A stretch of DNA of 64,000 nt from Progne subis subis (taxonomy: Eukaryota > Chordata > Aves > Passeriformes > Hirundinidae): assembly GCA_022316685.1 (NCBI GenBank), contig JAKJHU010001667.1, positions 1 to 64,000 on the forward strand. Direction: 5' to 3'. The notes below the pieces were generated by a model, which did no database searches, was not told the DNA's origin, and saw only the letters and a program-made list of their open reading frames with translations. A program made the position numbers and the translations under genes. Below are positions 34,691 to 46,358 of the stretch, piece after piece. Position 1 is the stretch's first letter. Each line of letters opens with the position of its first letter.

Positions 34691-35440
34691 GCTGTGAGAA
34701 TTTGAGGCGGATGGGCTTCTGGACCTTCTGAAGAGGAGGCCCAGGGCTCATGCTGCAACTGCTGCACTGATGGTTTCAGAGAATCACAGAATCAGCAAGG
34801 TTGGAGAAGGTGATCACCAAGTCGAACCTTTGCCCTGACACTGCCTTGTCTTGCCCGAGCCTCCTCTTCTCCAGGATGAACAACCCCAACTCGCTCAGTC
34901 TCTCCTCACAGGACTTGTGTTCCAGACCCCTCACCAGCCTTGTTGTTCTTCTCTGGACACACTCCAGCCCCTCCATGTCCTTCCTAAGATGGGGGGCCCA
35001 GAACTGGACTCAGCACTCGAGGTGCTGCCCAACCAGTCTGAGCACAGAGGAAGAATCACTGCCCTGGTCCTGATGGCCACACTGTCCTGATCCAGGCCAG
35101 GAGCCACTGGCCTTCTTGGCCACCTGGGCACACTGCTGGCTCATGTCCAGCCTGCTGTCCATCTGTCCCCCCAGGTACCTTTCTGCCTGGTTGCTGTCCA
35201 GCCACTCTGTCTCCAGCCTGTCGTTTGTTTATCCTGGAGAAAAGGCGTCTCAAGGGAGTCAAGGCAATGTCAGGGCACAGGTTGGACTTGATGATGTCCA
35301 AGGTCTTTTCCAACCTGGCTGATTCTGTGATTCTCTGAAACCACCCTTGCACCCTTGCAGGATGAGCCCTGGGCCTCCTCTCCAGAAGGTCCAGCAGCCC
35401 AGGTCCCTCAGCTTCTCCTCACAGCCCCAAAGCCCATCCT
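34691..35440. mobile_element. CR1 palindrome, copy 2
   Basis: Minus-sense CR1 3' end at about 34,781-35,215, then plus-sense at about 35,222-35,337, with inverted flanks. Same structure as 3,837-4,652. The minus frame reads [20 protein letters not shown], a known by-product of this CR1 region. Confidence 0.75.
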
Positions 35441-35536
35441 GTCAGTCCTGCAGAGCCTCTGCAGTGCAGGGGAAACACTGGGTAACTGAATAGCAGAATC
35501 AATATGATTTTAGGAGAAGTAATTTATTTAATATTT

Positions 35537-35581
<45 letters not shown>

Positions 35582-36084
35582 TATATTTTGTTAATGTTAA
35601 ACACAAGTTATAGATTCTAGCATTACTGTCCACACACACAGGTGTCTCTCAATTGGCTGAGCCACTTGTTCACAAGGCAGGCACACATCCTTCAGGACAT
35701 GTAATTGGTCAAGCATCCATCATCTTGTTGCGGGTCCTCTAAGTTTTGCATTGCTTTTAAACAGTTTCTCAGGCTCTTGGTTCTTATTTTTAGTCCTGTT
35801 ATCTCAGTAGCCTTGAGGAATTCCTGAGAGCTCCTGGGCAAGGAGCCTCAAGCCCTGTCTTGCAGTGCAAGATTTGACCAAAACAAAATGTATTCTATTA
35901 CCATTTGTGAACACCAGGTAGGGCAGGTTGTTTATCTCTTCCATGACCCATCCTTCTTATCTCTGAGGGGGATCTTGTCTTAATGGGCCAGCTGTTAAAA
36001 CCAAATGGGGCAGTGTTCTTGATCTCTTCCATGACCTGTCCTCCCTCCAGGGAGATATCTTCTGTTAATGGGCCATTGCCACTT
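35441..36084. repeat. AT-rich repeated spacer, copy 2, with (TA)n
   Basis: A TA-dinucleotide tract at about 35,537-35,585 is longer than in the other copies. The rest matches 4,660-5,250 and, inverted, 62,470-63,030. Confidence 0.75.
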
Positions 36085-36332
36085 TGGGAAGGGCTCTGGT
36101 GACCCAGGTTCCTGTGACCCGCGCTGAGAAGTCACCTGTCCCTTTCTCTGCCCCTGGCAATGATGTGAGGTGGGACTGAAGAACATGAGGGTCTGGCTAT
36201 GGTCCCATCCATTGCATTTGAGCCCATCTCAGGTCATTTCTGGATGGGCTCTGCCCCAGCCCACAGAGTGTGACCTCAGCCCTGACTCTGTCCCAGCCGC
36301 TGTGCCTGAGCCCTGCAAAGCCTAAAGGTCAC
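36085..36332 (+). pseudogene. ZNF 3' flank remnant joined to other duplicated DNA
   Basis: 36,085-36,225 matches the 3' flank of ZNF-C (45,262-45,400), so it is the tail of a lost ZNF copy. 36,236-36,332 matches 47,395-47,490 (the CCACAGAGTGTGACCTCAGC block). The inverted arm repeats this at 62,220-62,470. Confidence 0.6.
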
Positions 36333-37957
36333 TGTCATGGGTTCGCACAGTTTGCTTTTTAGTTAGGGAGGAATGTGAAGTATTACCCTGTCAGGATCCT
36401 AGAAATAGTTTTAGAAAGGACAAGGAGCTATCAGAAGCTGGTTTGAGATATTGGCATCTGCTTTGGCCACTGAGAATGTTGAATGCGACTTTGGGCAGTA
36501 CCCATATAAATCCTGGGTTTGTTCAGGTCAGGCCCTTTTCCTCCTGCTCAGCTGAACAGGTAACATCGAGTGGGTCCTACTGCTCCCCACAGCCCACCTC
36601 CCCCTTCGCGGGGAAGCTCGCCCGAGGCCCAGCTGGACTCCATCGGCTCCCGGGGGGAGGAGAGGTTGCAGCTTAACATCAACCACTTTGAAAAAACCTC
36701 CCCAGAGACCCCAGAGCAGGGAGGGATCTCCCCTGATAACAACTATGGGCCCGGTTTGGCCGAGGCTGCCTCAATTGTCACCGAGGGGTGGGCAGAGCTC
36801 TCCTCCCGCTCCCCTCCTCCCGTGTCTTCCAGATGGAGAAGAAAGAGTGGAGGGAGGAAACCAGACTGATCTGAAATGGAGAGACTGCTGCCTGGAGCAG
36901 AAATCACCTGGCCACTGCAGGCCTGGGCAGAGTTAACCCTGTCCTGGCAACATGGAGCTTCCAAGGCCTGACCCTTCCCTGAGAGAGAAAAGAAAGAGAC
37001 AGAGGGGACGTAGGAAAGACGCCGCATGAAGTCAGTGGAGCAGGAGTGAAAGAACTGATAAAGATTATTAGAAGAGGGATTGAGGATGTGGACATTTTTA
37101 ACCAAAATTTTCTGCTGTAAACTATGGAGAAATGGACTGTTTCTTGTAACATCTTAAAGTTTGGAGGAATGCTAGTTCTAGTCAAAGTTGGGGATTGATA
37201 TGATTGAGATTTAAGTGGGAATCTTAAAGCCCCTCACTCCTGGCATAAAAGGAGGTCTCAGCCTTTGAGACAAAGATGATTTTAGAGAGAAAGTGATTTG
37301 AAGCCCTCAGCTCCTGGCATAAAAGTAGGTCTCTATTTCTTTTGAGTTAGAAATGATTTTAGAGCTAGAAGAGAATCCTTGTTTTATACTAGGAGAAGCT
37401 TTCTTAAACAGTTCCCCAAATACACTGAGAGGCCTATGAGTAGCCAGGGGAAAGGCTGCTAATGGGTGGAACAGCACAATCTGCAAAAACTCCAAGCAGT
37501 TGCAGATTTGTGACATTGAGAGCCCCAGGGCTGTTTTTGTCTTGTGGCAAATGTGTCCATAAGACTCCAGAGAGACTCCTCTCCCAAAGTGTTGAAAGAT
37601 TCTGTTTAAATGGTGAAACTGACTGAAAATCACAGGTTGTGTCTGTCTATGTTGTTTGTAAGAAATTTAACAGTTTGTAAGAGAAGGGAAGAGTGTTTTG
37701 AAGTTCATTTTGGGGTTTTTTGGGGGGTTTTTTTCCATCTTTTCTTTTCTTGTTTTTCCATTCTTTTAGTGTGTGTTAAAAAAAAAAAAAAAAAAGTTTT
37801 TTAAGCTTGAGCCTGCTTTGTTTCTCCTGATCCTCTCCCACAAAAAGAGAGTAAACACTAAGACCTCTATACTAAATTTAGCAAACAAAATATTTGACAA
37901 ATGTGTAGTCACTACATTAATTAATGTTTCTGCCCAGTTTTAACTAAAACCATTACA
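36333..37957 (+). mobile_element. LTR-like element, ~1.6 kb, left inverted arm
   Basis: Starts TGTCATGGGTTCGCACAG and ends AACTAAAACCATTACA, wording typical of avian LTR ends. A TATA-like ATATAAAT lies near 36,504. The paralogous sequence at 47,395-47,490 continues without it after AAAGGTCAC, supporting an insertion boundary at 36,333. The right-arm copy (60,629-62,219) carries a clear AATAAA where this copy has a run of about 18 A near 37,780. No target duplication was found at the right end and no internal genes are visible, so the right limit is less certain. Confidence 0.5.
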
Positions 37958-40900
37958 CCTTCCTATGGAAAAGAAATGTCCTTCTTGTCCAGGTGCCCAT
38001 GGCCACAATTGGGATTCAACCTCCGGCACTGCCTCTTGTGAGAGACTGGAGGAGATTGTTGTCTGGAAACATTTTGTGTGTGAGGGAGGAAGGGGCAGGT
38101 CCAGCCTTGCCCTGCCCTGAAACCCCAGCACTGCCCTGCCCTGTAACCCCAATCCCCCCAGAGCCTCTATCCCAGCCCAGCAGTGTCTGCCAATCCCTGG
38201 CACACCAAAGGCAATGCTCCACAGCCACCTCTGCAGCCCCCAGCCCAGCTCCTGAGAGACCAAGTGACCCAAAGTCCCTCCTGGGGGAAGGGCCCAGGAA
38301 GACCATGGGGTATTTATGGTTGACCACAAAGCAAGCACACATCTTGACCCCTCTTGGAATTTCTATCTGAACACTGCTGGAATCCAGGAGGTGGTAGCTG
38401 TGTGTGTGCTTCTCTAAATCTTTTTTGATCTTTCTCTCTTTTGTGTCTTATTATTATTCCCTCTTCTTAGAAATTTTGATTAACTTAAAATTGAATGGGC
38501 TTACAGTTTGTGAAGTTCAATGGGTCAAGTAAATGCTTTGAAAAGTGTTTTTTGTTGACTTGAATGTTACATGAAACCTTTTGCCAAAGTTTCTCTGATT
38601 TTCTAAAGTTGTCAGTAAAGTCTGCTTTGTTGTTTTGAGCTCTTGAGAATCTCTTGTTGATATTTCTCCAGTGCATTGAACTCAGAGTACTCAAACAATT
38701 GTAATTTCTTTTAAATGTCTCTCTCAGAGTTGTTTGGGGGATGGGGGTCAGGTCTTGTGTGTCCTGCTTGGCACAGCCCAGGCAGGGCTTTCACAGCCAC
38801 ATTGCACACTCCATTTCCCTCCTGCACCCGCTGGTGCCTCTGAGTTCTGCTTGCCCAGCCCCAGGGACGCTCCCCTTGTCTGCCCATTCCCCCACGGTCT
38901 CTGGGCAGGGATGGCCTCAGTGGGGGCTGCTGACATCCTCAGACACTTGGAGGCTGCTGCTGGATTTGACTTCTCCAGAGGCTTGTTCAGCCTTCAGCTC
39001 CTCAGGTCAGGAATTCAGTGCCCCAGGGCTCAGTAATATTCAGAAGACCTTAAAAGGCCAAGCCTCTGGGAATAATTTAGGTTTTCAAAATTTTTGGGTT
39101 AATTAAACAGATTTTGGAAGTGTGTTCCAAGTGTATATACTATTTTTAGAAAAGACAGTGAGAAAAGATGTTTAGATCCTGTTTAGGATTTTTTTCCTAT
39201 TAATACATTGATACGTTCAATATCCAATTGACATTGAACCCAAGTATCTGCTCATGCAGTTTGAATAGATATAAAAATCAAGACCCTTTATGTCTGACAA
39301 TCAATCAGACTCTGTCCCTATCCCCATCCCATTTCCCCCATCCAAGCCCCAGGACTCCGAGCAGCCTTGTGCAAATCTGAGCTCCCTCCACCCCAGGCTG
39401 GACCTGCAGGTTTCAGCTCCTGGGCTCCAACTCCCACCTGCTTTCCTTGGAGAAGCTGCCTGAGGCACAGAGGGATGTTCATTTATTGTCAGCCAACAAA
39501 CCCAAGGGAAGGCACAGCTCCATCAAATGCAAAAGTCATTCTTCTCCCTGGCTCTGCCCTGCACCTGATCCTCACAGAGTGTCTTGTTTCTTTCATCCCT
39601 CCACTGCCAAGGACTTTCTGGGACAAGGGAGCTCTGGGAACCTCAAAGCATGAAGCCAGTCAAGGGAGATGCGTTGGAATGACCAGAATACAACAGCAGG
39701 AGGAAATCTGGGAGCAACAGGAAGGACATAGGTACAGCTGCTCTACATGAAGAAATGCCCGTAGACATGGCCGTTTAAACAGGAGACCTGGAAACACCTG
39801 AAGGAAGAGGGCCGTGAATTGTTAGACTGAATGTTGGTGTCAAAGGTAGAAGTGAAGAACCGTATTTCTTCTCCTGCCATCAGTAGGAGAATCCAGTAGA
39901 TCCAGGAAATTCCTGTTCCTGGTGGGAAAGTTTGGCCGCCTCTTAAAAGTACTTAAGTGACCCAGATAACAGAGATTTGCTTGTATAATATGAAACTAAC
40001 AGGTATTAAAAACTGTGCCCCTTTCCAGGCAGACATCAGTTGTGTGCCCATGCACAGGCAGTGCCACTCATGCCCTGAGGTGCCGAGCTGGGATTGGCAT
40101 CTGTCAGAGAGGAGCTGAGGGAGAACAGAGCACCTTGCAAGCTGCAGGTCCCTGCCAGCCCCAGAGGGCTCGTGTCCCCAAACCATCTGCTCTGCTCCAG
40201 GCTGGAACAGAGACCAGCATTGTGCCGGGATCATCAGTAAACTGAGGTGTGTGCTGGAATTCAATCCCCTCCCCATCCCACAGCAGCCCTGCATTTCCCT
40301 CCTCCAGCCTTGGTCTCCACACAGCCATGGAGGCTCTTTGGGCTCTGCACTTTTCCTGCAGCCACCAAGGGCAGCTGAGCTCTGCCTTTGGCACAGCCAG
40401 CCCTGCCCAGCCCAGGCAATGCCCAGCAATTCCTTGTGTGTGCCTGGCCCTGCTGTCAGCCCCGGCAGTGGCTGCGTGGCCCCTTTGTGCCGCGCTGGCC
40501 CAGCCATGGTGCCACAGCCCCTGTGCAGGCGCAGGGCAGGACAGGAGCATTGCGGGTGGGAACGGCCCCTGTGCCGTGGTGCCCACAGCAGCCTTGGGGC
40601 TCTGTGCCCCATGGCCTCCCTGCTGGGCAGCCTCTGCCAGCTCCTGCACAGCCCGTGGCACCTGTGGGGCTGCACAGACAGCCCTGCCCCGGGCTCTGCC
40701 GGGCTCTGGGCCAGCAGAGAGGCTGGGCAGGGCTGGCCATGGCCGGGAACAGGCCCTGAGCCCCGCAGGAGGATGGAGCTGGGCACAGCCAAACTGCCCC
40801 GCAAACCTGGGCTGAGCAGCCAGGGCTGGCAATGGCTGGGGACAGAGGCTGGCACTGACAAATGTCCAGGGCCGTGTTCCTGCTCTGTCCATGCCACCAA

Positions 40901-41431
40901 GGGCACAGAGCAGCCTCCTCTCTGGGCCACTTGCCTGCTTTCAATGCCTTCCACAGGCACTGGCCCTGGCCCACAAGGCCTGGGCTGGGTCCTGCCCCTG
41001 CACGCTCACACAGGCTGAGATGGACACTGATGGTTTCTGTGCCAGGCTCTCTCAGCCCAGCCCAGCTCCCTCCAAGCTCTGCCAGCTGCCCTGCGCTCTC
41101 TGCAGCACCAAGGGCCTCTCCCCAGCACAGCCCAGCCGGCTCTGGCGCCACAGCTCTGCTCAGGGCAGGCTGCTCTGGGCAGGGGCCCCACGGCCTCAGC
41201 CCCTCGCAAGGGCACAGCAGCAGCTGCAGCTCAGACAGGACTCAGCCCCAGCCATGGGGAAGGTGCTGGGCCAAGGGAAAAGGAGGCTCCCTGTGTGCCC
41301 TGCTCCCCTGTCCCTGAGGTGCTGAGAGCTCTGCAGCCCCTGCTGCCATCCCATCTGCCCAGGCCAGCACAACAGCCCCGGCCTTGTGGCCCTCAGGAGC
41401 TGCTCCTGCTCCAGGCCCAGGGCCCATCCCA
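37958..41431. repeat. Left arm of the large inverted repeat, inner part
   Basis: Reverse complement of about 56,985-60,628. It includes 38,935-39,360, which has a diverged direct copy at 41,490-41,915, and a GC-rich stretch (40,050-41,430) with long frames on both strands. The whole arm extends from about 34,535. No protein family recognised. Confidence 0.85.
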
Positions 41432-41489
41432 AAGCTGGGGCAGCCAGAAAGCTGTGCCCATTTCTGTTCATTCCTGCTCTGATGAGGAT

Positions 41490-41915
41490 GGATCCTCAGA
41501 CATTGGGAGATTGCTGATGAATTTTCCTACTCCAGAGCCCTCTTCTTTCTTGAGCCGTTCAGTTCAGGAATTCAGTGAGAAAAACATAGAAAAATTTATT
41601 CAAAACATACGAACAAAAAAAGTCCCGGGGAATAATATAAGTTTTCAATTTTTTTGTGGTTAATTAGAAAATTTCAGAAGTGTATTCAAAGGGAATACAC
41701 GATATAGAAAAAAATATATAAAAAATGCAGAGAGAACTGTTTTCCTGTTTCATTTTCCTGTTTATAGGTTGATATCGGCAATGCCCAATTGATATGGACA
41801 CCCAGCACCTTCTACTGCAGTCTGAAGCGATAAGAAAATCAAGACCCTTCATGGCTGACAATCAGTCAGACTTTGCCCCCATCCACTCCCCACCATTTCC
41901 CCCATCAAACCCTAG
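41490..41915 (+). repeat. Diverged copy of 38,935-39,360
   Basis: Shares GGGAATAATxTAxGTTTTCAA, the AATTGA...TGATA stretch and AAATCAAGACCCTT...CAATCAGTCAGAC with the inverted-repeat arms (38,935-39,360 and 59,390-59,830), but is clearly older. Confidence 0.7.
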
Positions 41916-41919
41916 ACAC

Positions 41920-42252
41920 TCCTATGGATCAGGAATGGTGTGGCCAGCAGGAGCAGGGCAGTGATCCTTCCCCTGTGCTCGGCACTGGTTGGGAAGCACC
42001 TTGAGTGCTGTGTCCAGTTCTGGGCCCTCCAATTTAGGAAGGACATGGAGGGGCTGGAGTGTGTCCAGAGAAGGACAACAAGGTTGGTGAGGGGAGTGGA
42101 ACACAAATCCTGTGAGGAGCAGCTGAGGGAGCTGGGGTTGTTTATTCTGGAGAAGAGGAGGCTCAGGGGAGACAGAGCAGTGTCAGGGCAAAGGCTGGAC
42201 TTGATGATGTCCAAGGTCTTTTCCAATTTTGCTGATTCTGTGATTCTCTGAA
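41920..42252 (+). mobile_element. CR1-type LINE 3' end
   Basis: Plus-sense CR1 fragment ending CTGATTCTGTGATTCTCTGA. It lacks the inverted partner seen in the palindromic copies. Confidence 0.8.
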
Positions 42253-43440
42253 ACCACCCTTGCAGCAGTTGCAAGATGAGCCCTGGGCCTCCTGTTCAGA
42301 AGGTGCAGCAGCCCAGGTCCCTCAGCTTCTCCTCACAGCCCCAAAGCCCATCCTGTCAGTCCTGCAGAGCCTCTCCAGTGCAAGGGAAACACTGGGCAAC
42401 TGAATAGCAGAATCAATATGATTTTAGCAGAAGCCATTTATTGTTTACCTTAAACTCCAGGTATAGATTCGAGCACTACTGTCCACACACACAGGTGTCT
42501 CTCAATTGGCTGAGCCACTTGTTCACAAGGCAGGAACACATCCTTCAGGTCACCTCATTGGTCAAGCATCCATCATCTTGTTGCGGGTCCTCTAAGTTTT
42601 GCATTGTTTGTAAACAGTTTCTCAGGCTCTTGGTTCTTATTTTTAGTCCTGTTGTTATCTCAGTAGCCTTGAGGAATTCCTGAGACTTCCGTTGCAAGGA
42701 GCCTCAAGCCCTGTCTTGCAGTGCAAGATTTAACCAAGACATAATGTATTCTATTACCATTTGTGAACACCAGGAGGGCAGGTTGTTTATCTCTTCCATG
42801 ACCCATCCCTCTTATCTCTGAGGGGGATCTTGTCTTAATGGGCCAGCTGTTAAAACCAAAAGGGGCAGTGTTCTTGATCTCTTACATGACCCATCCTCCC
42901 TCCAGGGAGATATCTTCTGTTCATGGGCCATTGAGTCTCTCTGCATGACTGATAAAATTACATCATCACATTGTGTGATGCTCCACCCAGAGGGAGGAGC
43001 CAAGCATTCCCGACCTGGATATAATCTGAGATTTGAACATCAGAAGCAGCCTGGTTTCCACTGGATTCCGAGAGGAAGACCAGACCCATCTACATCACCA
43101 CTGGACCGTCAGAGGAAAACTGCACCCTTCTACAAGATCATTGCTTCAACGAAACCACATCTGTCACTCCAGGAGGACTGCAGCCACGAATTGATTGCAC
43201 TGCTAGCAACACCCAGCCTACCTGGGGGTCAGATTGGAATCTGAGTCATATTTTGAGCTTTGTTGGTGGTGGTTTTTTTTTTACTACTGCATTTTTAGTT
43301 CAATTTTCCTACTCTAGAACTGATATTCCTATTGCCATATCTTAGCTTGGGAGCCTGTTAATTTCAAAACTATAAATCAAAGAGAGGCAGTTTATATTTT
43401 CTGTTTCAAGGGAGGCATCCACCTTCCGTAGCAGACCCCT
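42253..43440 (+). repeat. Repeated spacer and inverted arm upstream of ZNF-C
   Basis: Matches 4,530-5,740 in order and orientation, though the TA tract near 42,440 is nearly absent. Inverted relative to 32,960-33,800. Non-coding. Confidence 0.8.
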
Positions 43441-44030
43441 GTCTTACCAGCCCAAGACGGGGAGCTCAGCTCAGATATCCTGGGTGGTCCCTGGGTTGGT
43501 TTTTTTGGTTGGGGATGTTTGGAGACGTGAGAACTCCAAAGCTGGGTGGAAAAATGCCCCTTGGGGGGACATTGGGGGGTCCCAGTGGCAGCTGCTGGCA
43601 GAGGCGGTCTGGAGGAGCAGAGCCCTGTGTCCCCCAGGAGCCCAGAGACGGGGGAGCGCTGCAATTTGCAGGACCCCTCAACTGCTGTGATAGGGCCAGG
43701 GGGGACTCCTTGGGCCCCCTGCAACCCAAAGCAGAGAATAAGGGGAGAAGGGACCCTGGGACCCCAACTCCCTACAGCATCCCGAAATGGAAAATGGAAA
43801 AAGGGGGAGCTTTTCAGATTCTTGGGATTCCCAGCAGCCTGGAGAGGGCAGGGACTGAGTAGATGGGGAACCCCCAGTACAGGTGTGACCCCAGCAGCTG
43901 GGAGAGGGGGGAAGTCCCAAACACCAAAAGAGAGAGACCAGAGACAGGCAACTCCACAAAGGAATTTTCAGGGCTGACCTTGGTGTTTGATAGGCTATTA
44001 GGGACTCTAGATATCTGGTGACTTGTAGAG
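43441..44030 (+). other. 5' non-coding region of ZNF-C
   Basis: Inverted counterpart of the ZNF-B and ZNF-D upstream regions. ZNF-A lacks 43,735-44,330. About 110 bp around 43,850-43,965 (CCCCAGTACAGGTGTGACCC...) is extra relative to copies B and D. Confidence 0.6.
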
Positions 44031-44522
44031 ATGGACTTGAGCAAAAGGACATTCAAACTCAACATACTCATCCCTTGTTTTTGCCCAAATCAGGTTTTCT
44101 CATTCCCGAACCTTGGCTGGATGGAGGAGGAGGTTGTGAGGAAGAGGAAGATGCCCCAGGACAGCCAGGCATTTGAGGAGGAAGTCAGTGCCCCTTTCCC
44201 CCTCTCTCCTGCTCCATCTCCCAGCCCAGCATGGCCCCCGGCTGCAGGACAACCCCGCTGCCGACACCGTCCTGCTGGGGATGCACTGGGGGAATCTCCT
44301 TCCCCTTCCTTGTGTCACGGAGGCAAATCCCATCCTGACCTTGTCCTTCCTCCCCCAGACAAGGAGCTGAGGATGGAGACCAGGGAGGATAAATCCCCAC
44401 AGCAGAACCTTGTGGAAGAGGTCGTTTTGAGAGAGCTCCACGGTGCAGGAATCCAAAAGGGAGAAAAAGCGACGGAGATCCGACAGGAGGAAGGACTCCA
44501 AACCCATCCCAGGGTGCACTGA
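44031..44522 (+). CDS. ZNF-C N-terminal frame (read-through of exon 1 into exon 2)
   Basis: Open for 163 codons from [11 protein letters not shown] (44,031) or the in-frame [13 protein letters not shown] (ATG 44,121), through what is intron in the family, and into [20 protein letters not shown] at 44,359. The donor GT is changed to TT (GCATTTGAGG), yet the retained intron is in frame here, unlike in ZNF-B. A one-base insertion near 44,430 (TTGAGAGAGCTCC for TTGAGCAGCTCC) then shifts the frame, so this product ends at 44,522 without fingers. Treat as the upstream half of a damaged zinc-finger gene. Confidence 0.4.
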   Translation: MDLSKRTFKLNILIPCFCPNQVFSFPNLGWMEEEVVRKRKMPQDSQAFEEEVSAPFPLSPAPSPSPAWPPAAGQPRCRHRPAGDALGESPSPSLCHGGKSHPDLVLPPPDKELRMETREDKSPQQNLVEEVVLRELHGAGIQKGEKATEIRQEEGLQTHPRVH

Positions 44523-45198
44523 GGAGCAAAGACCACCTCTGTGCTGGGAAGGTGGACAGAGCTTCAGCCAGAGCAATACCCCTGTCGAGCAGCAGATGAT
44601 CCACACTGCAGAGAGGCCCTACGAGTGTCCCCAGTGCAGGAAGGGCTTCAAGCACAACTCCCACCTCATCAGGCACCGGCGCATCCACACTGGGGAGAAG
44701 CCCTACGAGTGTAGGGAATGTGGGATGAGCTTCAGCCACAGCTTCAGCCTGATCTGTCACCAGAGGATCCACACCAGGGAACGGCCCTACGAGTGTGAGC
44801 AGTGTGGGAAGAGCTTCAGCCAGCGCTCCAGCCTGATCCACCACCAGAACATCCACGCTGAGGAAAGGCCATACAAGTGTGGGGAATGTGAGAAGGGCTT
44901 CAACCAGAGGTCCAAACTGATCATCCACCAAATGATCCACACTGGGGAGAGGCCCTATGAGTGTCCACAGTGCCAGAAGAGGTTTCAGACCAGCTCAGAT
45001 CTCCTCGTGCACCAGCGGATTCACAGAGAGGAGAGGCCCTTCCGCTGCCCCGACTGCAGGAAGGGCTTCAAGTACAACTCCAACCTCATCAGCCACCGGC
45101 GCATCCACACTGGGGAGAGGCCCTACGAGTGTCCCCAGTGTGGGAAGAGCTTCACCCAGAGCTCTCACCTGAGCCAACACCAATGGAGACACTGGTAA
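44443..45198 (+). CDS. ZNF-C finger array: seven intact C2H2 fingers
   Basis: Open to TAA at 45,196-45,198. It begins, in this frame, after TGA 44,428 and contains the basic linker, a degenerate first finger without cysteines, then seven complete CX2CX12HX3H fingers with TGE(R/K)P-type linkers. Predicted DNA-contact residues (-1,2,3,6) by finger: HSHR, HFSC, QSSH, QSKI, TSDV, YSNS, QSHQ. Expected role: nuclear sequence-specific DNA binding. No KRAB or other effector domain is seen. The listed start is not a proper ATG; the first in-frame ATG is in QQMIHT, within the degenerate finger. The normal N-terminus is in another frame because of the one-base insertion near 44,430. Either a recent pseudogene or an assembly error at one base. 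The best preserved finger array in the window. Confidence 0.65.
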   Translation: MQESKREKKRRRSDRRKDSKPIPGCTEEQRPPLCWEGGQSFSQSNTPVEQQMIHTAERPYECPQCRKGFKHNSHLIRHRRIHTGEKPYECRECGMSFSHSFSLICHQRIHTRERPYECEQCGKSFSQRSSLIHHQNIHAEERPYKCGECEKGFNQRSKLIIHQMIHTGERPYECPQCQKRFQTSSDLLVHQRIHREERPFRCPDCRKGFKYNSNLISHRRIHTGERPYECPQCGKSFTQSSHLSQHQWRHW

Positions 45199-45834
45199 GG
45201 GAAGCCCTATGAGTGCCCCGACTTTGGGAGGAGCTTTGTGTGCTGCTCCAACTCCATCCTCCCTCAGAGGAGCCACATTGGGCAGAGCCCTGGTGACCCA
45301 CATTTCCCATGACCCATGCTGAGAAGTCACCTCTCACTTTCTCTGCACCTGGCAATGATGTTAGGTGGGACCAAAGAACATGAGGGTCTGGCCATAGTGC
45401 CATCATTTTTAGGGTCAGGAAAGGGGACTCTCTCTCTGCCAAGGAGAAGGGTGTCCTTTCCCAGCAGGAGGAAATACGTAGCTGGGAAGCGCTGGTCAGT
45501 GTTGTTGTAGTTTTCCCTGTATATGGTTTGGCTTATGCATTCTGTTACCAATTTTGTTTCTGTTCCTATTGGTACCTTATCTTGTTGCTGTTCTCAGTAA
45601 ACAGTTCTTATCCCAGCCCACGATTTCTGTCTTTTGTTCTTTCAGTGGGAGGCTGAAGGCCAGTGAGCGCTGACATGGTTTTAGCAGGAGCACGGAATTG
45701 CAGAATCCCATTCCTAAATCCCAGCCCGTGGAAACCGAGCATCCCAGCTGGTGCCAGCCCTGGTTGCCCTGGCAGCAGCCTTGGGAGCGGGTCCCTGGCT
45801 GGGGGCTGTGGGAACCTCTTCACTCTGGTGCCCA
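45199..45834 (+). other. ZNF-C 3' flank
   Basis: 45,255-45,400 recurs at 36,085-36,225 and, inverted, 62,340-62,480. After that, single-copy non-coding DNA with AGTAAA near 45,595. No other gene seen. Confidence 0.5.
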
Positions 45835-46110
45835 GGGACAGCACTGGAGGGAAGGGCTGGAGCTGAGTCGGGGCAGGTTTAGGTTGGATCTGGGGAAAAG
45901 GTTTTCCCCCAGAGGCTGCTGGGGCACTGAACAGGCTCCCAGGGAAGGGTCACAGCTCCAGGGCTCTGGGAGCTCCAGCAGCGTTTGGACACCGCTGCCA
46001 GGCCCAGGCTGGGATTGTTGGGGTGTCCTGTGCAGGGCCAGGAGCTGGACTCGAGGATCCTGATGGCTCCCTCCCAGCTCAGCCAATTCCGTGCTTCTGG
46101 GATCCCATGG
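45835..46110 (+). mobile_element. CR1-type LINE 3' end (different subfamily)
   Basis: AGGTTTAGGTTGGATCTGGG, CTGGGATTGTTGGGGTGTCC and GAGCTGGACTCGAGGATCCT are CR1 3'-end wording, plus-sense. It differs from the CR1 copies tied to the segmental duplications. Confidence 0.75.
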
Positions 46111-46133
46111 CCCTGGGAATAGGACTGCAAATG

Positions 46134-46345
46134 GTTGCCATGGCAACGGGCTCTGGCTCCAGGCCTGAGCTGGTGTCCATGGAACCACCCCTGGCATGGG
46201 ATCTGCATGGAGCTGCTAAGGGACCGACCCTAGCAACAGGGGCTGGTGATGGTTGCCATGGAAACTGACCATAGCAACAGGGTGCTGGTGATGGTTGTCA
46301 TGGAAACTGACCATAGCAACAGAGGCTGGTGATGGTTGCCTGCTA
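46134..46345. repeat. 42-bp minisatellite containing RFX X-box motifs
   Basis: Starts with a perfect palindrome GTTGCCATGGCAAC (46,134-46,147). Variants GTTGCCATGGAAAC (46,252-46,265) and GTTGTCATGGAAAC (46,294-46,307) follow at a 42-bp period, each with a TAGCAAC half site, and a partial unit at 46,335. The palindrome is the textbook RFX-family site. Confidence 0.8.
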
Positions 46346-46358
46346 AGGAACCGAGTTG

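Noticed and set aside
39953..40960. 335-codon minus-strand frame
   Set aside because: The right-arm copy does not keep the same ends; both strands are open over the same DNA and no family is recognisable.
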